Numbered from the stretch's first letter, positions 44,965 through 53,174 are shown. The stretch: DNA of 64,000 bases from Variovorax paradoxus EPS (GCF_000184745.1 NC_014931.1:2914001-2978000); one strand, 5' to 3'. The notes: generated from the sequence alone by a model not told the origin. Numbers and translations: made by a program.

Positions 44965-45254
44965 TACGACTTCTTGACCACTTGCAGCATTGCTCGACCT
45001 ACGACGACGGGCAGATCATTTTTGAAATGATTGCGCCGAAGGTCGAGGCAGGCGAGGACGTCGTTTTATCGTTCGACGGTGTTAGCGCCGTGCCTTCGGC
45101 CTTCGTGAACGCAGCACTTCTGCGCCTGGTTGAGCGCGTGAGCATTGATGAAGTACGTCGGCACCTTTCCATCGTTGATTCGACCCGTCAAATCAACGAC
45201 ATGATCCGCAGCCGGTTCGGCTTTGTGCAGGCTCAGGCAGGCAACGCGGCTTGA
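44958..45254 (+). CDS. STAS-like DUF4325-type protein
   Basis: 98 aa: GQIIFEMIAPKVEAGEDVVLSFDGVSAVPSAFVNAALLRLVERVS is the DUF4325 pattern (V.LdF.gv..v.ssF.na.lg.L). The start overlaps the HATPase stop by 7 bases. Expected to be the protein partner that the HATPase acts on or binds, as in SpoIIAA/SpoIIAB pairs. Target unknown. Confidence 0.78.
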   Translation: MVIRLLDHLQHCSTYDDGQIIFEMIAPKVEAGEDVVLSFDGVSAVPSAFVNAALLRLVERVSIDEVRRHLSIVDSTRQINDMIRSRFGFVQAQAGNAA

Positions 45255-45521
45255 TGGTCGGGTCAGGGCTGAGTCGTTTGCAGCCGCGTAGCTCGCCCTA
45301 CGACAGAGCGCGGGTTTGACCCTTGTCGCAGGGGTTGACGACTTTCCAGCGGTGGCCGCCCAGTCTTACCGCCAAGATAGAGCACCACTGGTAGGCTTTG
45401 CCGGGCATTGGCGCGACGCGGATTGCCTCGCGCTCGAGCACCTCGTCGAAGTCTGGCAGCGATCAGCCTGCTCAGCACTCTGAGGCAATGCGTTGCGTTC
45501 CTTGCGAATCAATGCCCGTGG

Positions 45522-46094
45522 CTAATTAGAGACGCCGTTCAGTCGACGCGCTCGCGCGTGGCCTTCGCCGCGGGCGTCTTCCTTGCGCCATTCCCACGGC
45601 GGCACCGGCTCGGCATCGTGCCACAAGCCGACGTGCTTGGCCTTCGCCTCGAACTCTGCGAACTCGTACTGCCCGCGCTCCTGCGGCGTCTGCTCCTTCG
45701 CATAGGCCCGGTACCACCAAGCCATGCCGACGGTGACCATGGCCAAGCCGGCATCGAGTGTCTTGGCTCCGTTCGGTGCCGAGGTTGGGCTCACCATCAC
45801 CTTGCATACGCTGCGACCGTAGCGATCGACCTTGCCGCAGTCGAGTTGGGCGTCCTTCATGTAGACCAGGTCGGACAGCGCTTCCTTTGAGCGCTGGCCG
45901 AACGGCTGTCGCTTCTCGGGCGCGTCGATGCCGTTGAAGCGGACCTTGACTTGTTCGTAGCTGCCGGCGGGGCCGCAGCGCGCCGTGATGGTGTCGCCAT
46001 CGCTGACACCCACGACGAGACACGTGCGGGGCCCGGCCTGGGCGGCAAGTGGCAGCGCGAGCAGGGCGCCGAGCAACAGCGCGCGGAGCGTCAC
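45522..46094 (-). CDS. Exported thermonuclease-like (SNase) protein
   Basis: 190 aa from a GTG overlapping the upstream stop. Signal peptide (TLRALLLGALLALPLAAQA), then an SNase OB-fold: VVGVSDGDTITARC, VRFNGIDAPEKRQPFG with the catalytic Asp/Glu motif, DRYGRSVCKVMV, and GMAWWYRAY near the C-terminus. The catalytic Arg is in the ...GIDAPE / DRYGR set, so activity is likely. Export suggests it acts in the periplasm or outside, perhaps on incoming or host DNA. Coupled to the 81-aa gene upstream. Confidence 0.88.
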   Translation of the reverse strand: MTLRALLLGALLALPLAAQAGPRTCLVVGVSDGDTITARCGPAGSYEQVKVRFNGIDAPEKRQPFGQRSKEALSDLVYMKDAQLDCGKVDRYGRSVCKVMVSPTSAPNGAKTLDAGLAMVTVGMAWWYRAYAKEQTPQERGQYEFAEFEAKAKHVGLWHDAEPVPPWEWRKEDARGEGHARARRLNGVSN

Positions 46095-46336
46095 GAGAGC
46101 GATACCTCCGACCCGTCGGCGGCGATCATCACACCTGGGGTGTTCTCGCTGATCTCCACCGGCACGCCCATGTGCTCATGGACGTCGGATTTCGGGCCAC
46201 CAATGCCTGTACGCCGGGACTCAGCGTAGGCCGCGTGCTGGGCCGGGTTGAGGATGAACTTTTGCGGGTAGGCGTTGTTGTTCGCCTTCCAGTGGTTGAT
46301 GACCCCTTCGGTCATCGAGAGATAGAGTCTTGCCAT
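46091..46336 (-). CDS. Hypothetical protein coupled to the SNase gene
   Basis: 81 aa from ATG 46336 (a longer ATG at 46378 exists). Contains NHWKANNNAYPQKFILNPAQHAAY and ends acidic. The motif ...KFILNPAQ...Y...R is frequent among small phage proteins I cannot name. Its stop overlaps the SNase GTG by four bases. Confidence 0.6.
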   Translation of the reverse strand: MARLYLSMTEGVINHWKANNNAYPQKFILNPAQHAAYAESRRTGIGGPKSDVHEHMGVPVEISENTPGVMIAADGSEVSLS

Positions 46337-46489
46337 CGCCTGATGGTACCGGCGCGCTGCGCAGGCGCCGTAGCGCATCGCTTTGCTACTGACGTGCTGT
46401 TGTGGGGGAAGGCCACACGGTTCAGCTTCAGTTCGGCACCGTGAGAACGACCGCGCCCTGTTGGCACCGCTATAACGGCACCGCCAACG

Positions 46490-46927
46490 CTACAGAAGCG
46501 GACCGCCCTGGGCATCTATTTCCGCAAGAATTGCCGCGATGCCGGCCTCACTGATTCTGGGTCTCGTGTAAGGAGCGAAAGGTCGCTCGGCGGCGGCGCA
46601 AGCAATGAACGAAGAGTTAGGACCGAAGAAAGTCGCCAGGCCATCATGCAAGAATTGGGACTTTTGTTGCCAGCCCGGCGAGCCGTCGACCCGCCAGCCG
46701 ACCTCGATGAACAAGCGCTCTCGCCGATGTGCCGTGGTGATTCCGCACCAAACACTGTTGAGGCCTTTCGTCTGAACGCATACGTACGGCCCTGGGCGAT
46801 CAATTTCCATGTCACCGCAGTCGATGAACTGATCCGCAATCAGTAGTTGGTGGTCGAAGTATGCGACGTTGCCAACGACTATTTCAGTGGATTGAAGGGG
46901 CATTAGACGTTCTTCAAGAGATGGCAA
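46490..46927 (-). CDS. Hypothetical protein
   Basis: 145 aa. Beta-rich with aromatic residues (NVAYFDHQLLIADQFIDCGDMEIDRPGPYVC, then RRERLFIEVGWRVDG). No family recognised. Lower GC than its neighbours. Independent minus-strand gene between the SNase unit and the nucleotidyltransferase pair. Confidence 0.6.
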   Translation of the reverse strand: MPSLEERLMPLQSTEIVVGNVAYFDHQLLIADQFIDCGDMEIDRPGPYVCVQTKGLNSVWCGITTAHRRERLFIEVGWRVDGSPGWQQKSQFLHDGLATFFGPNSSFIACAAAERPFAPYTRPRISEAGIAAILAEIDAQGGPLL

Positions 46928-46991
46928 AGCGCACCGGGCGAATTTGCAAGCGGTCTATGAAAAAGCCGCCTCATGGGCGGCGGGTCTGGTG

Positions 46992-47987
46992 CTATTTTTT
47001 GCTAGGGAGATCAAGATCAAGTTCGATAGTTGGTTCGGCTCCCCTGACTTCTTCAAACCTTTCAACAAACAGGAGTCTGGGTTTGCCGTTCTTGTCCATC
47101 TGGTAATTGCCATAGGCTCTTACATGGCGCCCCAGTAAAGCGCGCGCCTTCTCTGCGCTCAACTCGGGAACTACGCAACGCAGAGTACCGACACCCGGCA
47201 CGCTCCTCAAGTGGATTCGTGTCTTATCTAAATCAGCCTCGCGAATTTCGCCGACGAACGACCCGACACGCGATTCCTTCATGCTCGGCTTCTCAAGAAC
47301 CTCTCGAAGCACCACTCGTTCACGTTGTCCAAGGCTCGCAATACCCTGTGTTCGTGTTGCCATCTCCAGCGTGTGAATGCCTTTTCGACCGGTCGGCGCA
47401 AACCCCAAAAGAGCCGCGAGACTGATGTCCCGCATAGCTGGGTCGGGTGAAACTTCTTCTATGCCCAGTCGCATGCCCTCATCATCGATATAACGGATTA
47501 GACCTGGAAGTTGGTGAATTTCATCCGAAAGTGTCGATGCGTTCGGTTCCTGCTCTACTCCGACAATGTTGTTGTCTTCATCGTCTAGGCGAATCCCCAC
47601 CCATAGGCTGCCAGGCGCGATACCGGTCAGCCGCGGATCAATGTTTCTGGCGAGAAGTCTTCCGTTGGCGCCGCGCATGTCGAAGAACGCCGAAGCGAGC
47701 TTTCTAATGTTCGATTCTGCCGTGCTGGTCACCCAATTGAGAGCCGACAGCCATGGCATTGCATTTGCGGCTCCGGGCCCCTCGGCGTGAAGGACCAGAT
47801 CGGATTGATCAAGCACCTTTGCGAGAGGAAAATGCTGTTCTGCGAGCTCAACGATCTTGCCGATGGTGGAGTCGACCACTTGATTCGCAGTGAGGTTCAT
47901 GCCTGCATCACGGGCACTCAGGGCGAAACCAACCATGTTTTCGAGGAACACGCGAGTGTGCTGGATCGTGTCGTCGTGCTGGCTCAT
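46992..47987 (-). CDS. Unknown 331-aa partner of a nucleotidyltransferase
   Basis: 331 aa from ATG 47987, which overlaps the stop of the nucleotidyltransferase gene by four bases (ATGA). Soluble; no membrane segment. Residues about 215-240 (TGRKGIHTLEMATRTQGIASLGQRERVVLREVLEKP) and the beta-rich C-terminus (SRVGSFVGEIREADLDKTRIHLRSVPGVGTLRC) suggest two domains. I do not recognise a family. Strict coupling to an NTase resembles toxin-antitoxin or abortive-infection pairs. Visibly lower GC than the phage genes. Confidence 0.75.
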   Translation of the reverse strand: MSQHDDTIQHTRVFLENMVGFALSARDAGMNLTANQVVDSTIGKIVELAEQHFPLAKVLDQSDLVLHAEGPGAANAMPWLSALNWVTSTAESNIRKLASAFFDMRGANGRLLARNIDPRLTGIAPGSLWVGIRLDDEDNNIVGVEQEPNASTLSDEIHQLPGLIRYIDDEGMRLGIEEVSPDPAMRDISLAALLGFAPTGRKGIHTLEMATRTQGIASLGQRERVVLREVLEKPSMKESRVGSFVGEIREADLDKTRIHLRSVPGVGTLRCVVPELSAEKARALLGRHVRAYGNYQMDKNGKPRLLFVERFEEVRGAEPTIELDLDLPSKK

Positions 47988-48433
47988 GTGATTCTCAGTA
48001 TGCCTTTTAGGAGCTTCGCGTCAAGATTCAGTTCCGCACCAGCCTTAAGGCCTGTGTACTGAAAAAAGTGAGTGAGATCATGGACATACGCGGGATGCTT
48101 AATCCAAAAATCTACTTTGTAGTTCGCCTTTGTGGCCGCCGCGTTGATCCAGAGTAGGAAAGCGGGCATCGCTGCCGCCATGTCAAGGTGAGAGACATCT
48201 GCCACCACATCAATATCATCCGGCTGGTCCTTCTTCCTCGTGAAACTTCCGTCGACCCAAAGATCTGCTTGAATGCCCAATGGCTGCCAAGCTTGGCTCA
48301 CGAAATCTTGAAGCTTGTTGAATAGACCCAGCCGATGCGGGTTCCAGCAAAAAGCATGGTGAATCTCTGCCAAGGTGCAGTCGTGTATTCCAGGGGGCAG
48401 GAGCCCGTTCTGGTCCAGCGCAGGAATCGGCAT
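47984..48433 (-). CDS. Nucleotidyltransferase-fold protein (DUF6932/MNT-like)
   Basis: 149 aa. The N-terminus IPALDQNGLLPPGIHDCTLAEIHHAFCWN is a recognisable lead of DUF6932-like proteins. The catalytic signature is WVDGSFTRKKDQPDDIDVV (G-S-F...D-x-D, about residues 62-80). The carboxylates are intact, so it could transfer a nucleotide. First gene of a two-gene unit with the 331-aa protein. NTases in such pairs can be toxins or regulators; which one this is cannot be read here. Confidence 0.82.
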   Translation of the reverse strand: MPIPALDQNGLLPPGIHDCTLAEIHHAFCWNPHRLGLFNKLQDFVSQAWQPLGIQADLWVDGSFTRKKDQPDDIDVVADVSHLDMAAAMPAFLLWINAAATKANYKVDFWIKHPAYVHDLTHFFQYTGLKAGAELNLDAKLLKGILRIT

Positions 48434-48574
48434 GTTCTCCTCATTGTTCTCACGTGCCGTCAGCGCGGCTCGCTAGAACATATTCTTACAGTTCAATTGC
48501 TGCGAGGCCAAGGGACTTTCCCGGTGATGGACAAAAGCAAGTGCCGTCGCCTTTTGGACGAACAGGGCCTACCT

Positions 48575-48973
48575 TTAAACCGGCCGCACTTCGAAGTAGG
48601 CCTCTTGCACGTCGCCCAGATCGCGGAAGCCCGCGGTGCGCGCCACGTCGTAGGCCTTGGCCCAACGTAGAGCCAGCGCGATCTCGGCCTTCGTGAGGTC
48701 GCTCTCGCCTGACTCGCTGGCGTTCTGGTAGGCGCGCAATGCTGGCAGCACGTCAGTGCCGAGCTGCCGGTCGAGCTCGCGCCGGAAGCGCTGCTCGGCG
48801 ACCCTGGCGTCATCGACCGCTGGATAGTTCATCAGCCGCGCGCGGTAGGGCGCGCGGTACACGGGCTCCTCGTCCTCAAAGCGCAATGGCGAGTCGTCCG
48901 GCTCGAGCTGCTGAGTGGCAACAGGCTGCGGAGCAGGCGCCGGCCGGGGAAAGAAAAGTTCAGTTTGGTTCAT
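48575..48973 (-). CDS. Hypothetical protein
   Basis: 132 aa from ATG 48973 (chosen because it starts inside the preceding gene's end). Disordered Pro/Gln N-terminus, then a helical domain (ARVAEQRFRRELDRQLGTDVLPALRAYQ and EIALALRWAKAYDVARTAGF). Last of four small overlapping minus-strand genes, 48575-49784. No family recognised. Confidence 0.6.
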   Translation of the reverse strand: MNQTELFFPRPAPAPQPVATQQLEPDDSPLRFEDEEPVYRAPYRARLMNYPAVDDARVAEQRFRRELDRQLGTDVLPALRAYQNASESGESDLTKAEIALALRWAKAYDVARTAGFRDLGDVQEAYFEVRPV

Positions 48974-49307
48974 GGTTTGCGTCCACGGCGTTCTGAAGTC
49001 TTTGCAAAGAGAGTGCCTGCGGCAGGTTGTGCACTTCGCAGAACCAGACCTGGTAGCACCATCGCCCGGCGCTTTGTTCGGTCCCTGCGAAGCTGATGGT
49101 GTCGGAGGCGCAGGCGACCACCTCGGGGCGCCAGAGAATGCCCAGCGGCGGTGCCTTATCGCCAGGGCATGCTTGCCACAATCCGAGTTGAGGTCGGCCC
49201 TCGACAAACTGCAGCCTCAACATGCCGCAGGCCCACTCCTGATCGACGAACTCCCGTGTACTCAGCCGGGTGCCGCCTCGGTATCGACGGCGCATCTTCA
49301 CTCTCAT
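48960..49307 (-). CDS. Hypothetical protein
   Basis: 115 aa. Basic N-terminus, then a beta-strand-like stretch (EWACGMLRLQFVEGRPQLGLW) and two Cys. Overlaps its neighbours by 14 and 4 bases. No family recognised. Confidence 0.55.
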   Translation of the reverse strand: MRVKMRRRYRGGTRLSTREFVDQEWACGMLRLQFVEGRPQLGLWQACPGDKAPPLGILWRPEVVACASDTISFAGTEQSAGRWCYQVWFCEVHNLPQALSLQRLQNAVDANHEPN

Positions 49308-49546
49308 GGCGATTCACGATCGGTAGGTATCTTGGAGGGCAGATCGGGGATGCCGTACATCACGGCTCGGATGTGGTCGCCAGCGTTCTCGTCCCAATCG
49401 CCGTAGCGGTCGCCAATGCGTGCGCAACGAGCGACCAGCAGTTCAGCGAAGGCCAGCAGCGTCGAACGGAGCGGCTCGCCCGCAGCAAGTTCGCCCGCCT
49501 GACGTGCCAGCGCGGCGATTTCATCTTCAGGGTCTGCGTTCGGCAC
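49304..49546 (-). CDS. Hypothetical protein
   Basis: 80 aa, helical and acidic (EDEIAALARQAGELAAG, LLAFAELLVARCARIGDRYG). Overlaps the gene before it by 20 bases and the gene after it by four. No family recognised. Confidence 0.55.
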   Translation of the reverse strand: MPNADPEDEIAALARQAGELAAGEPLRSTLLAFAELLVARCARIGDRYGDWDENAGDHIRAVMYGIPDLPSKIPTDRESP

Positions 49547-49784
49547 TCTTCTTCATGGCCGCTGGCGGCGTCCAGTCCGGAATCACCACGCGCTTCGGAC
49601 GACAGGCTTCGGCGAAATCCTCCGCAGCAACCATTGCCGGATCTCGGTGTCTGTTTTTCAGTTCGAGCGCGCTGGCCCGTTCGTGGAGTTCTTCAACATC
49701 GGCTTCACCCTTGGCCAAGGTGTGCCACTCGCGAACGAATTTCGACTGCCACGATGGCTCGGGCTTCACGGTCCTTTTTGGCAT
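49527..49784 (-). CDS. Hypothetical small basic protein
   Basis: 85 aa, Lys/Arg/Trp-rich (KPEPSWQSKFVREWHTLAKG). First gene of the small minus-strand operon; the gap to 49832 probably holds divergent promoters. No family recognised. Confidence 0.55.
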   Translation of the reverse strand: MPKRTVKPEPSWQSKFVREWHTLAKGEADVEELHERASALELKNRHRDPAMVAAEDFAEACRPKRVVIPDWTPPAAMKKSAERRP

Positions 49785-49831
49785 ATCAACTCCTTTAAAG
49801 TGCTGGATGAATATACAGTTGTTTTGGTAGG

Positions 49832-50029
49832 ATGCAAGCCATGGACAGCATGCCAGTCAACCTCTGGATCGCCGCCTGCGCGCACCGGCTGCAGCAGCAG
49901 TGGCACACCGTTGACCCGCTCGAACTGGAGGACGTCGCCCGCGACCTCTGGCGCGATGAGCGGCTTCGAGCGATGCCCCCAGACGAGGCTGCGGTGGACT
50001 GGTTGAAGCCGATTAACGAGTTGAAATAG
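49832..50029 (+). CDS. Hypothetical small protein
   Basis: 65 aa: SMPVNLWIAACAHRLQQQWHTVDPLELEDVARDLWRDERLRAMPP. Helical and acidic; an internal ATG at 49841 could also start it. Sits on the plus strand before 50094. Function unknown. Confidence 0.6.
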   Translation: MQAMDSMPVNLWIAACAHRLQQQWHTVDPLELEDVARDLWRDERLRAMPPDEAAVDWLKPINELK

Positions 50030-50093
50030 TTCGGGTAAATTCCAGCCCCCGGCGTGTCACGCCAGCTGTCTGCGGCCTTAAGGACGACCGTTT

Positions 50094-50321
50094 ATGCCCA
50101 TGGACTTTCTTCGGCGCATCGAAGGCGCCACCTTCCCGCTTGCGGTTAAATCCGAAAGCGACATCCACTGCGTCGCGGTCCTCGTTGCTGCCCAATTTGT
50201 CGAGGCGGTATTGCCTCCTTCCGGCATTGAGGGCGCGGCCAAGCAAGTCGCGATCATCCTGAGAATCACGCCTCTCGGGAACGCAGAGTTGAATCGAATG
50301 CGAGAAGCGGAGACGGATTAA
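50094..50321 (+). CDS. Hypothetical small DUF1488-like protein
   Basis: 75 aa: MDFLRRIEGATFPLAVKSESDIHCVAVLVAAQFVEAVLP then VAIILRITPLGNAELNR. The layout resembles small single-domain proteins of phages and Burkholderiales. Precedes the SRAP gene by 10 bases, so probably co-transcribed. Confidence 0.55.
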   Translation: MPMDFLRRIEGATFPLAVKSESDIHCVAVLVAAQFVEAVLPPSGIEGAAKQVAIILRITPLGNAELNRMREAETD

Positions 50322-50331
50322 GGGGCTGCCC

Positions 50332-51096
50332 ATGTGCACGCGCTACATCTCCCCCGAAGACCGCGCGATTGAAGACTTCTGGCGCATCGATCGTAAGAAG
50401 CAGCGGCCGGAGGCTTGGAAGAACCTGCTGACCGTTTTTCCACTGTCGATGGCGACGTTCATCCGGCGCGCGGATGAGGTCGAGTACGAGCGCGAGCTGG
50501 TGGTAGGCCAGTGGGGAATGATCCCGCCTTGGTCGACCTCGAACATCCCCGCCACCAAGCCGAAGAAGGGCGAGGAAAAGGGCAAGCGCCTGAGCACCGT
50601 CAACGCTCGTATCGAAGGCATGGAGAAGTCGGCCACGTACAAGAACGCTTGGCTGCGCGGCAAGCGATGCATCATTCCTGCGGCCAGCTACGACGAGCCG
50701 AACTGGGAAACAGGAAAGAACGTCTGGTGGCGCTTTCGCCGCGCGGATGGCGCGCCCTGGGGTCTGGCCGGACTGTGGGATTCCTGGAAGGACCTCGAAA
50801 CCGGCGTGGTGTGGGACAGCTACACCATGCTGACCATGAACGCGGACGGGCATCCGCTAATGGGCCGCATGCATAAGCCCGATCCGAAGCTGCCTGCCGA
50901 TCAGCAGGACAAGCGCACGGTCATCCCGCTGGAGGTGCACGACTTCGACCGCTGGCTCACATGCACGGTCGAAGAGGCGAGGGCGATGCTGAAAGTGCCG
51001 CCGGTCGAGCTGTTCAATGCCGGCCCGGAGCCGGCTTTGGCGCCGGCATCCATGACTCTTGAAGTTCTGCCCCTGGAAGCTCGTAGTCCAGAGTGA
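50332..51096 (+). CDS. SRAP-domain protein (YedK/HMCES-type abasic-site shield)
   Basis: 254 aa. Cys2, the residue that forms the thiazolidine crosslink to abasic DNA after Met removal, is present (MCTRYISP). Further SRAP hallmarks are VVGQWGMIPPWS, STVNARIEGMEKS (N/R pair), CIIPAASYDEPNW, AGLWDSW and HPLMGRMHK (catalytic His). Such proteins protect ssDNA abasic sites during replication. SRAP genes are frequent on phages, and this one may protect the element's own replicating DNA. Confidence 0.9.
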   Translation: MCTRYISPEDRAIEDFWRIDRKKQRPEAWKNLLTVFPLSMATFIRRADEVEYERELVVGQWGMIPPWSTSNIPATKPKKGEEKGKRLSTVNARIEGMEKSATYKNAWLRGKRCIIPAASYDEPNWETGKNVWWRFRRADGAPWGLAGLWDSWKDLETGVVWDSYTMLTMNADGHPLMGRMHKPDPKLPADQQDKRTVIPLEVHDFDRWLTCTVEEARAMLKVPPVELFNAGPEPALAPASMTLEVLPLEARSPE

Positions 51097-51295
51097 CGAA
51101 CGCGACGGCAGCTGCCTCGCGGGGTGGTCGATCTTCGTTGAGCGGGTAGAGGGCATGCGCTAGGCCGGCCAGCCACTCGTTATCGATCATGCCCTCGCAG
51201 CGCTCGTAGAACTCGTTGGTGAACTCTCGCCGCCACGCCTCCTCATCGGTCAGCGTCTGGCCGAATTCGACAACGGGTTTGTCGGGCTTCCACAT
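51014..51295 (-). CDS. Hypothetical protein
   Basis: 93 aa, acidic, with WRREFTNEFYERCEGMIDNEWLAGLAHALYPLNEDRPPREAA. Overlaps the SRAP 3' end convergently by 83 bases. Last gene of the minus-strand unit 51742-51014. No family recognised. Confidence 0.55.
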   Translation of the reverse strand: MWKPDKPVVEFGQTLTDEEAWRREFTNEFYERCEGMIDNEWLAGLAHALYPLNEDRPPREAAAVAFVTLDYELPGAELQESWMPAPKPAPGRH

Positions 51296-51311
51296 GATGA
51301 TCGAGCTTACT

Positions 51312-51563
51312 TCAGTGGAATGCCCACTGGGCTGGCGTCTTCATCGTCGCCAGTGGTGCGGGACCGACCCGCTCGTCCTCGGCGAGCTTCTCCAGCGCCC
51401 ACATGCCGGCCTGCAGGGCGTCGAGCCACATGTCGAAGCCTTCCTCGGCGGACTGCAGCTCGACCCACTGGCTCGCGTCGTCGCCTTCCTCCATGAGCAC
51501 CCAGTAGAAGTGCCCCGGATCGGGCTCGTCGACGTGGACGGAGATACGGCGGATGTGGCTCAT
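51312..51563 (-). CDS. Hypothetical protein
   Basis: 83 aa from ATG 51563, one base overlap with the DUF3606 stop. RRISVHVDEPDPGHFYWVLMEE then EGFDMWLDALQAGMWALEKL. Common small gene of phage-derived islands. Function unknown. Confidence 0.6.
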   Translation of the reverse strand: MSHIRRISVHVDEPDPGHFYWVLMEEGDDASQWVELQSAEEGFDMWLDALQAGMWALEKLAEDERVGPAPLATMKTPAQWAFH

Positions 51564-51742
51564 CAGCGCTTCCCGGCCAAGTACTCGCGCACGGCCTCGG
51601 CGGAATTGCCGATTGCCTTCACGGCGTCGCGCAACTGGGTCTCCGTACACCCGAGCGATTCCATCCACGAGCGCACCTCGTGAGGCTCATGCATGGCGAT
51701 CAGCTTTCGGTCCAGCCCGGTCTTTTTCGTGTCGTCGGTCAT
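51563..51742 (-). CDS. DUF3606-domain small protein, cut off from its RBS by an IS
   Basis: 59 aa: LIAMHEPHEVRSWMESLGCTETQLRDAVKAIGNSAEAVREYL is the DUF3606 core. The IS3 element inserted immediately upstream of its ATG (51740-51742). Across the target duplication, the pre-insertion upstream sequence still visible beyond the IS is CTGGAGACCCCC, a good ribosome site (GGAG six bases from ATG). Now the ATG is preceded by the IS left end instead, so expression of this gene and the two after it is probably altered. Confidence 0.75.
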   Translation of the reverse strand: MTDDTKKTGLDRKLIAMHEPHEVRSWMESLGCTETQLRDAVKAIGNSAEAVREYLAGKR

Positions 51743-51795
51743 GGGTGAATCGCCCCGGCTTTTGTGGAGGCTCAACACTCTGAGAGGATTGAGCC

Positions 51796-52119
51796 ATGAA
51801 GAAGTCGAACAAGTTTTCACCCGAGGTGCGTGAGCGCGCGGTGAGGATGGTGCAGGAGCACCGCGGGGAGTACCCGTCGCTGTGGGCGGCAGTCGAGTCG
51901 ATCGCACCGAAGATCGGCTGTGTGCCGCAGACGCTGAACGAATGGGTCAAGCGCGACGAGGTCGACAACGGCGTTCGAGAAGGCGTGACGACCAGCGAGG
52001 CCCAGCGGATGAAGGAGCTCGAACGCGAGGTCAAGGAGCTGCGCCGAGCCAACGAGATCCTGAAGCTGGCGAGCGCGTTTTTCGCCCAGGCGGAGCTCGA
52101 CCGCCGGCTGAAGTCCTGA
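51796..52119 (+). CDS. IS3-family transposase OrfA
   Basis: 107 aa. Helix-turn-helix at the N-terminus ([35 protein letters not shown], with [12 protein letters not shown]) and a leucine-zipper helix ([22 protein letters not shown]) that mediates dimerisation. GAGGATTGAGCC precedes the ATG. The stop overlaps the start region of OrfB, so OrfB is made by -1 frameshifting or re-initiation. Confidence 0.93.
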   Translation: MKKSNKFSPEVRERAVRMVQEHRGEYPSLWAAVESIAPKIGCVPQTLNEWVKRDEVDNGVREGVTTSEAQRMKELEREVKELRRANEILKLASAFFAQAELDRRLKS

Positions 52120-53027
52120 GGGATTTCATCGACAAGCATCGCGGCACCTTCGGGGTCGAGCCGATCTGCAAGGTCTTGCAGGTCGCCCCGTCGGGCTACC
52201 GGCGGCACGCGGCGCTGCTGCGTGAGCCGCACAAGCGCTGCGCCAGAGCACACCGCGACGATGTCCTCATGCCGGCGATACAGCGCGTCTGGCAGGCCAA
52301 CATGCAGGTCTATGGCGCCGACAAGGTCTGGAGGCAACTGGCACGCGAAGGCACGGCTGTGGCCCGCTGCACAGTCGAGCGTCTGATGCGGCGCCTGGGG
52401 CTGAGAGGCGTAATGCGCGGCAAGGTGGTGAAGACCACGATCAGCGATGCCAGAGCACCATGCCCGCTGGATCGTGTCAACCGGCAGTTCCGAGCACAGC
52501 GCCCGAACCAGCTATGGGTCTCGGATTTCACGTACGTGTCGACATGGCAGGGCTGGCTGTACGTCGCCTTCGTGATCGATGTGTTCGCCCGACGCATCGT
52601 GGGCTGGCGGGTCAGCAACTCGATGCGCACGGACTTCGTGCTCGATGCTTTGGAGCAAGCGCTGTACGACCGTCAACCCGAACGCGACGGCAGCTTGATT
52701 TGTCACTCCGATCGCGGGTCGCAATACGTCAGCATCCGATACACCGAACGGCTTGCAGAGGCTGGCATCGAGCCATCAGTGGGAAGCAAAGGCGACTCCT
52801 ATGACAACGCCCTGGCCGAGACGATCAACGGCCTCTATAAGGCCGAGTTGATCCATCGCCGAGCACCGTGGAAGACCAAGGAGGCGGTGGAGTTCGCGAC
52901 GCTCGAGTGGGTGGCCTGGTTCAACCACCATCGCCTGCTCGAACCCATCGGCTACATCCCGCCTGCAGAAGCTGAGGCAAACTATTACCGGCAACTCGCC
53001 AGTCAGACCGCCAAGATGGCGGCTTGA
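52116..53027 (+). CDS. IS3-family transposase OrfB (DDE integrase)
   Basis: About 304 aa in the -1 frame of OrfA; the open frame begins upstream of 52116 within OrfA. It has the HTH_21 region ([15 protein letters not shown]) and the rve integrase core. Its DDE residues are the first Asp of [32 protein letters not shown], the second in [10 protein letters not shown], and Glu in [18 protein letters not shown]. The C-terminus has [29 protein letters not shown]. No break visible. Confidence 0.93.
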   Translation: MRDFIDKHRGTFGVEPICKVLQVAPSGYRRHAALLREPHKRCARAHRDDVLMPAIQRVWQANMQVYGADKVWRQLAREGTAVARCTVERLMRRLGLRGVMRGKVVKTTISDARAPCPLDRVNRQFRAQRPNQLWVSDFTYVSTWQGWLYVAFVIDVFARRIVGWRVSNSMRTDFVLDALEQALYDRQPERDGSLICHSDRGSQYVSIRYTERLAEAGIEPSVGSKGDSYDNALAETINGLYKAELIHRRAPWKTKEAVEFATLEWVAWFNHHRLLEPIGYIPPAEAEANYYRQLASQTAKMAA

Positions 53028-53174
53028 CTTAAACCAATCGGCCTCCATGAAAGCCGGGGCGATTCATGGGGGTCTCCAGGTCAGCGCGCGGAACAGCCCG
53101 TCGCGAAGCCAAGATGACAGGGCCGAGGGACCGGAGCCATGCCAGTTTTCCGCCTTTTCCTGACGGCGACTCTC

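Larger units (their letters stand above)
51746..53066 (+). mobile_element. IS3-family insertion sequence, complete (~1.32 kb)
   Basis: Terminal inverted repeats of 25 bp: 51746-51770 and 53042-53066 match at 22 of 25 bases (TGAATCGCCCCGGCTTT shared). Between them are orfA and orfB in the -1 relation usual for IS3 elements, both intact, with TGGG duplications outside. No internal stop in either frame, so it is likely recently active. Confidence 0.92.
51742..53070. repeat. 4-bp target-site duplication TGGG flanking the IS
   Basis: TGGG at 51742-51745 and again at 53067-53070, directly outside the terminal inverted repeats. IS3 elements typically make 3-4 bp duplications, so this is an unscarred insertion. 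Confidence 0.75.

Noticed and set aside
45263..45478. 71-codon minus-strand frame between the DUF4325-like and SNase genes
   Set aside because: Arg/Pro-rich, no RBS, no recognisable pattern; treated as non-coding.
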